Shown: in pieces, positions 19,937 to 20,984 of the stretch
Numbering within the stretch: the stretch's first letter is position 1
How the letters are laid out: each line of letters starts with the position of its first letter
DNA from: Christensenella sp. UBA3770
GTDB lineage: Bacteria; Bacillota; Clostridia; Christensenellales; CAG-1252
Length of the DNA stretch: 20,984 nucleotides
Reading direction: 5' to 3'
NCBI GenBank assembly: GCA_002371075.1
Contig: DFFS01000088.1
Span: forward strand, 1 to 20,984
Notes under the pieces: generated by a model
What the model saw: the letters and a program-made list of their open reading frames with translations, nothing else
What the model was told of the DNA's origin: nothing
Database searches by the model: none
Translations under genes and position numbers: made by a program

Positions 19937-20984
19937 TTAAATTGTAGCTCTCGTATCGGTTGACAACGTGATGGTGTTATCCAAAATAACGTCGTCCAAG
20001 TAGATTTGGCTTGCATAGTAGCCCGCCGCGTCATAGTTCTTGTAGTTGATCAGGACTTCCGTGATGCATTTTGCCTGAGAATCGGACCAAGTAAAGGAGT
20101 CGTCACCCTCCGTCTTCGTAAAGGCGTTGAATCCGATGGAATACGTTGTCCAATCCGTCGAAATGCCCGTGACCTCCTTTTGGAACTTGTAGGTCTGATT
20201 GTTTGCGCTCACGTAAATGACGATAACGGCTTTTGAGTTATACGCATCTCCTTTCATCTTAAAGGTCAAGCCCTTTGCCCTGACGGAGGAATCCACCGCC
20301 ATGCTAACGTAGTAAGCCGCTTCCATCTTGGTCTTATAACCCATCTTAAGCGACTTACCCTCGCCGGAAGCCGTCTCATCCGCCAAAGCCAACGAGATGT
20401 AACTTGCACCGCTGTCCGAAGTCCACTTCAAAGTATCCTCGGTGTCCGCGTCAAAGTCACTGATGATCGCGTAGTTGGAATTTGCCATCTTGATCTTGAC
20501 GGAGACTTCCTTCTTGGAGTACTCGGTTGCGTTGGCAAAGCGAATGTTATCCACGCAAACGTAGTTGCCGGAATTGTACTTGGGCGTGCCGGAATAGGAG
20601 TAGCTGAACGCAAGGGAGATGCCGGTGATGTTTTCACACGCAATGTGCTGCGAACCAAACGAATTCTCCGTGATCGTAAACTTGGAGATGGGGATCGTAT
20701 AACACGTCCATTCCTTGTCAAGCTTATCAACCTTGTAGGAGTACAACTCGTTGGGACCGCCGTACAAATACACCATCATCTTGGTGCCTCTGGTGCTGCT
20801 GCCGGAGAACACGTCTTTTGCGTAGATCTCGATCGCCGTGTAACCGTCAACGGAGTCAAAGTTGACCTTGTACTCCGCTTCGGGCAGATCCGTCTTGTAA
20901 TAGAGCTTTGCCGCATGGTTCTTGGCGCTGATCGCCGGCTCGTTGTACAAACTGATCGCCTCATCCTTGTTTGCGGTGGAGGTC
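19937..20984 (-). CDS. Protein with tandem carbohydrate-binding-like domains, C-terminal part (runs off right edge)
   Basis: The frame is open to the window edge and encodes the last 348 residues of a larger protein. Two similar beta-sandwich units of about 150 residues can be seen. Each has a W-T-x-Y-(T/S)-I strand motif (EWTCYTIPISKF and DWTTYSIGFNAF) followed near its end by a (V/L)D(N/D)(I/V) motif (CVDNIRF and YLDDVIL). This is the pattern of galactose-binding-like jelly-roll modules such as CBM11 and CIA30-type domains. No catalytic domain or sorting signal is in the visible part. Its place ahead of GH130 and SGNH genes suggests a secreted or surface glycan-binding protein or the end of a large glycanase. 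The true start and N-terminal domains lie outside. Confidence 0.8.
   Translation of the reverse strand, partial: TSTANKDEAISLYNEPAISAKNHAAKLYYKTDLPEAEYKVNFDSVDGYTAIEIYAKDVFSGSSTRGTKMMVYLYGGPNELYSYKVDKLDKEWTCYTIPISKFTITENSFGSQHIACENITGISLAFSYSYSGTPKYNSGNYVCVDNIRFANATEYSKKEVSVKIKMANSNYAIISDFDADTEDTLKWTSDSGASYISLALADETASGEGKSLKMGYKTKMEAAYYVSMAVDSSVRAKGLTFKMKGDAYNSKAVIVIYVSANNQTYKFQKEVTGISTDWTTYSIGFNAFTKTEGDDSFTWSDSQAKCITEVLINYKNYDAAGYYASQIYLDDVILDNTITLSTDTRATI

Overview
The window looks like the chromosome of an anaerobic, Gram-positive gut-type clostridium. Evidence for this is an NfnAB electron-bifurcating transhydrogenase, a two-gene SufC-SufB (SMS-type) Fe-S assembly system, a eukaryote-like type II NADP isocitrate dehydrogenase next to an NADP-type glutamate dehydrogenase, an FMN-riboswitch-controlled ECF riboflavin transporter subunit, and an MsmK-type sugar ATPase with a lipoprotein and YesL-like membrane protein. 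Base composition is about half G+C. An uncultured Clostridia lineage, perhaps Christensenellales-like, is plausible, but the sequence alone does not prove it. No RNA genes for tRNA or rRNA, no CRISPR array, no transposon and no phage genes were seen. All genes except ribU lie on the minus strand, so the window is best read from right to left.

Region 11579-20984 is one tightly packed operon whose first gene runs off the right edge. It encodes a protein with tandem carbohydrate-binding-like domains, a GH130 beta-mannoside-type phosphorylase, an SGNH/GDSL lipoprotein, a paralogous SGNH hydrolase without a signal peptide, two unrecognised small membrane proteins, a YesL/DUF624-like membrane protein, an MsmK-like ATPase with an unusual 270-residue C-terminal extension, and a phosphohexomutase, closed by an intrinsic terminator. 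The apparent logic is glycan binding and de-esterification outside, phosphorolysis inside, and entry of the sugar 1-phosphate into glycolysis through the mutase. Which glycan is involved is an inference.

Region 9788-11513 holds sufC-sufB behind a promoter whose -10 box is part of a perfect AT-rich inverted repeat. Region 7372-9730 holds nfnA-nfnB with its own strong promoter and ends in a bidirectional terminator shared with the convergent ribU gene. Region 6437-7369 is ribU with promoter, FMN riboswitch and a terminator-type expression platform.

Region 1-6382 starts divergently from ribU. A strong promoter lies so close to the tsaE start codon that the transcript is probably leaderless. It is followed by stop-start-coupled tsaE-tsaB-rimI (tRNA t6A synthesis and ribosomal protein acetylation), an alpha/beta hydrolase, a membrane-anchored MurF-like ligase and a divergent D-Ala-D-Ala ligase (peptidoglycan). 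Next come icd and the start of gdhA, with their own extended -10 promoter; these make 2-oxoglutarate and NADPH and then use both to make glutamate. The largest gap between coding regions, 6348-6646, is fully occupied by the two divergent promoters and the riboswitch.
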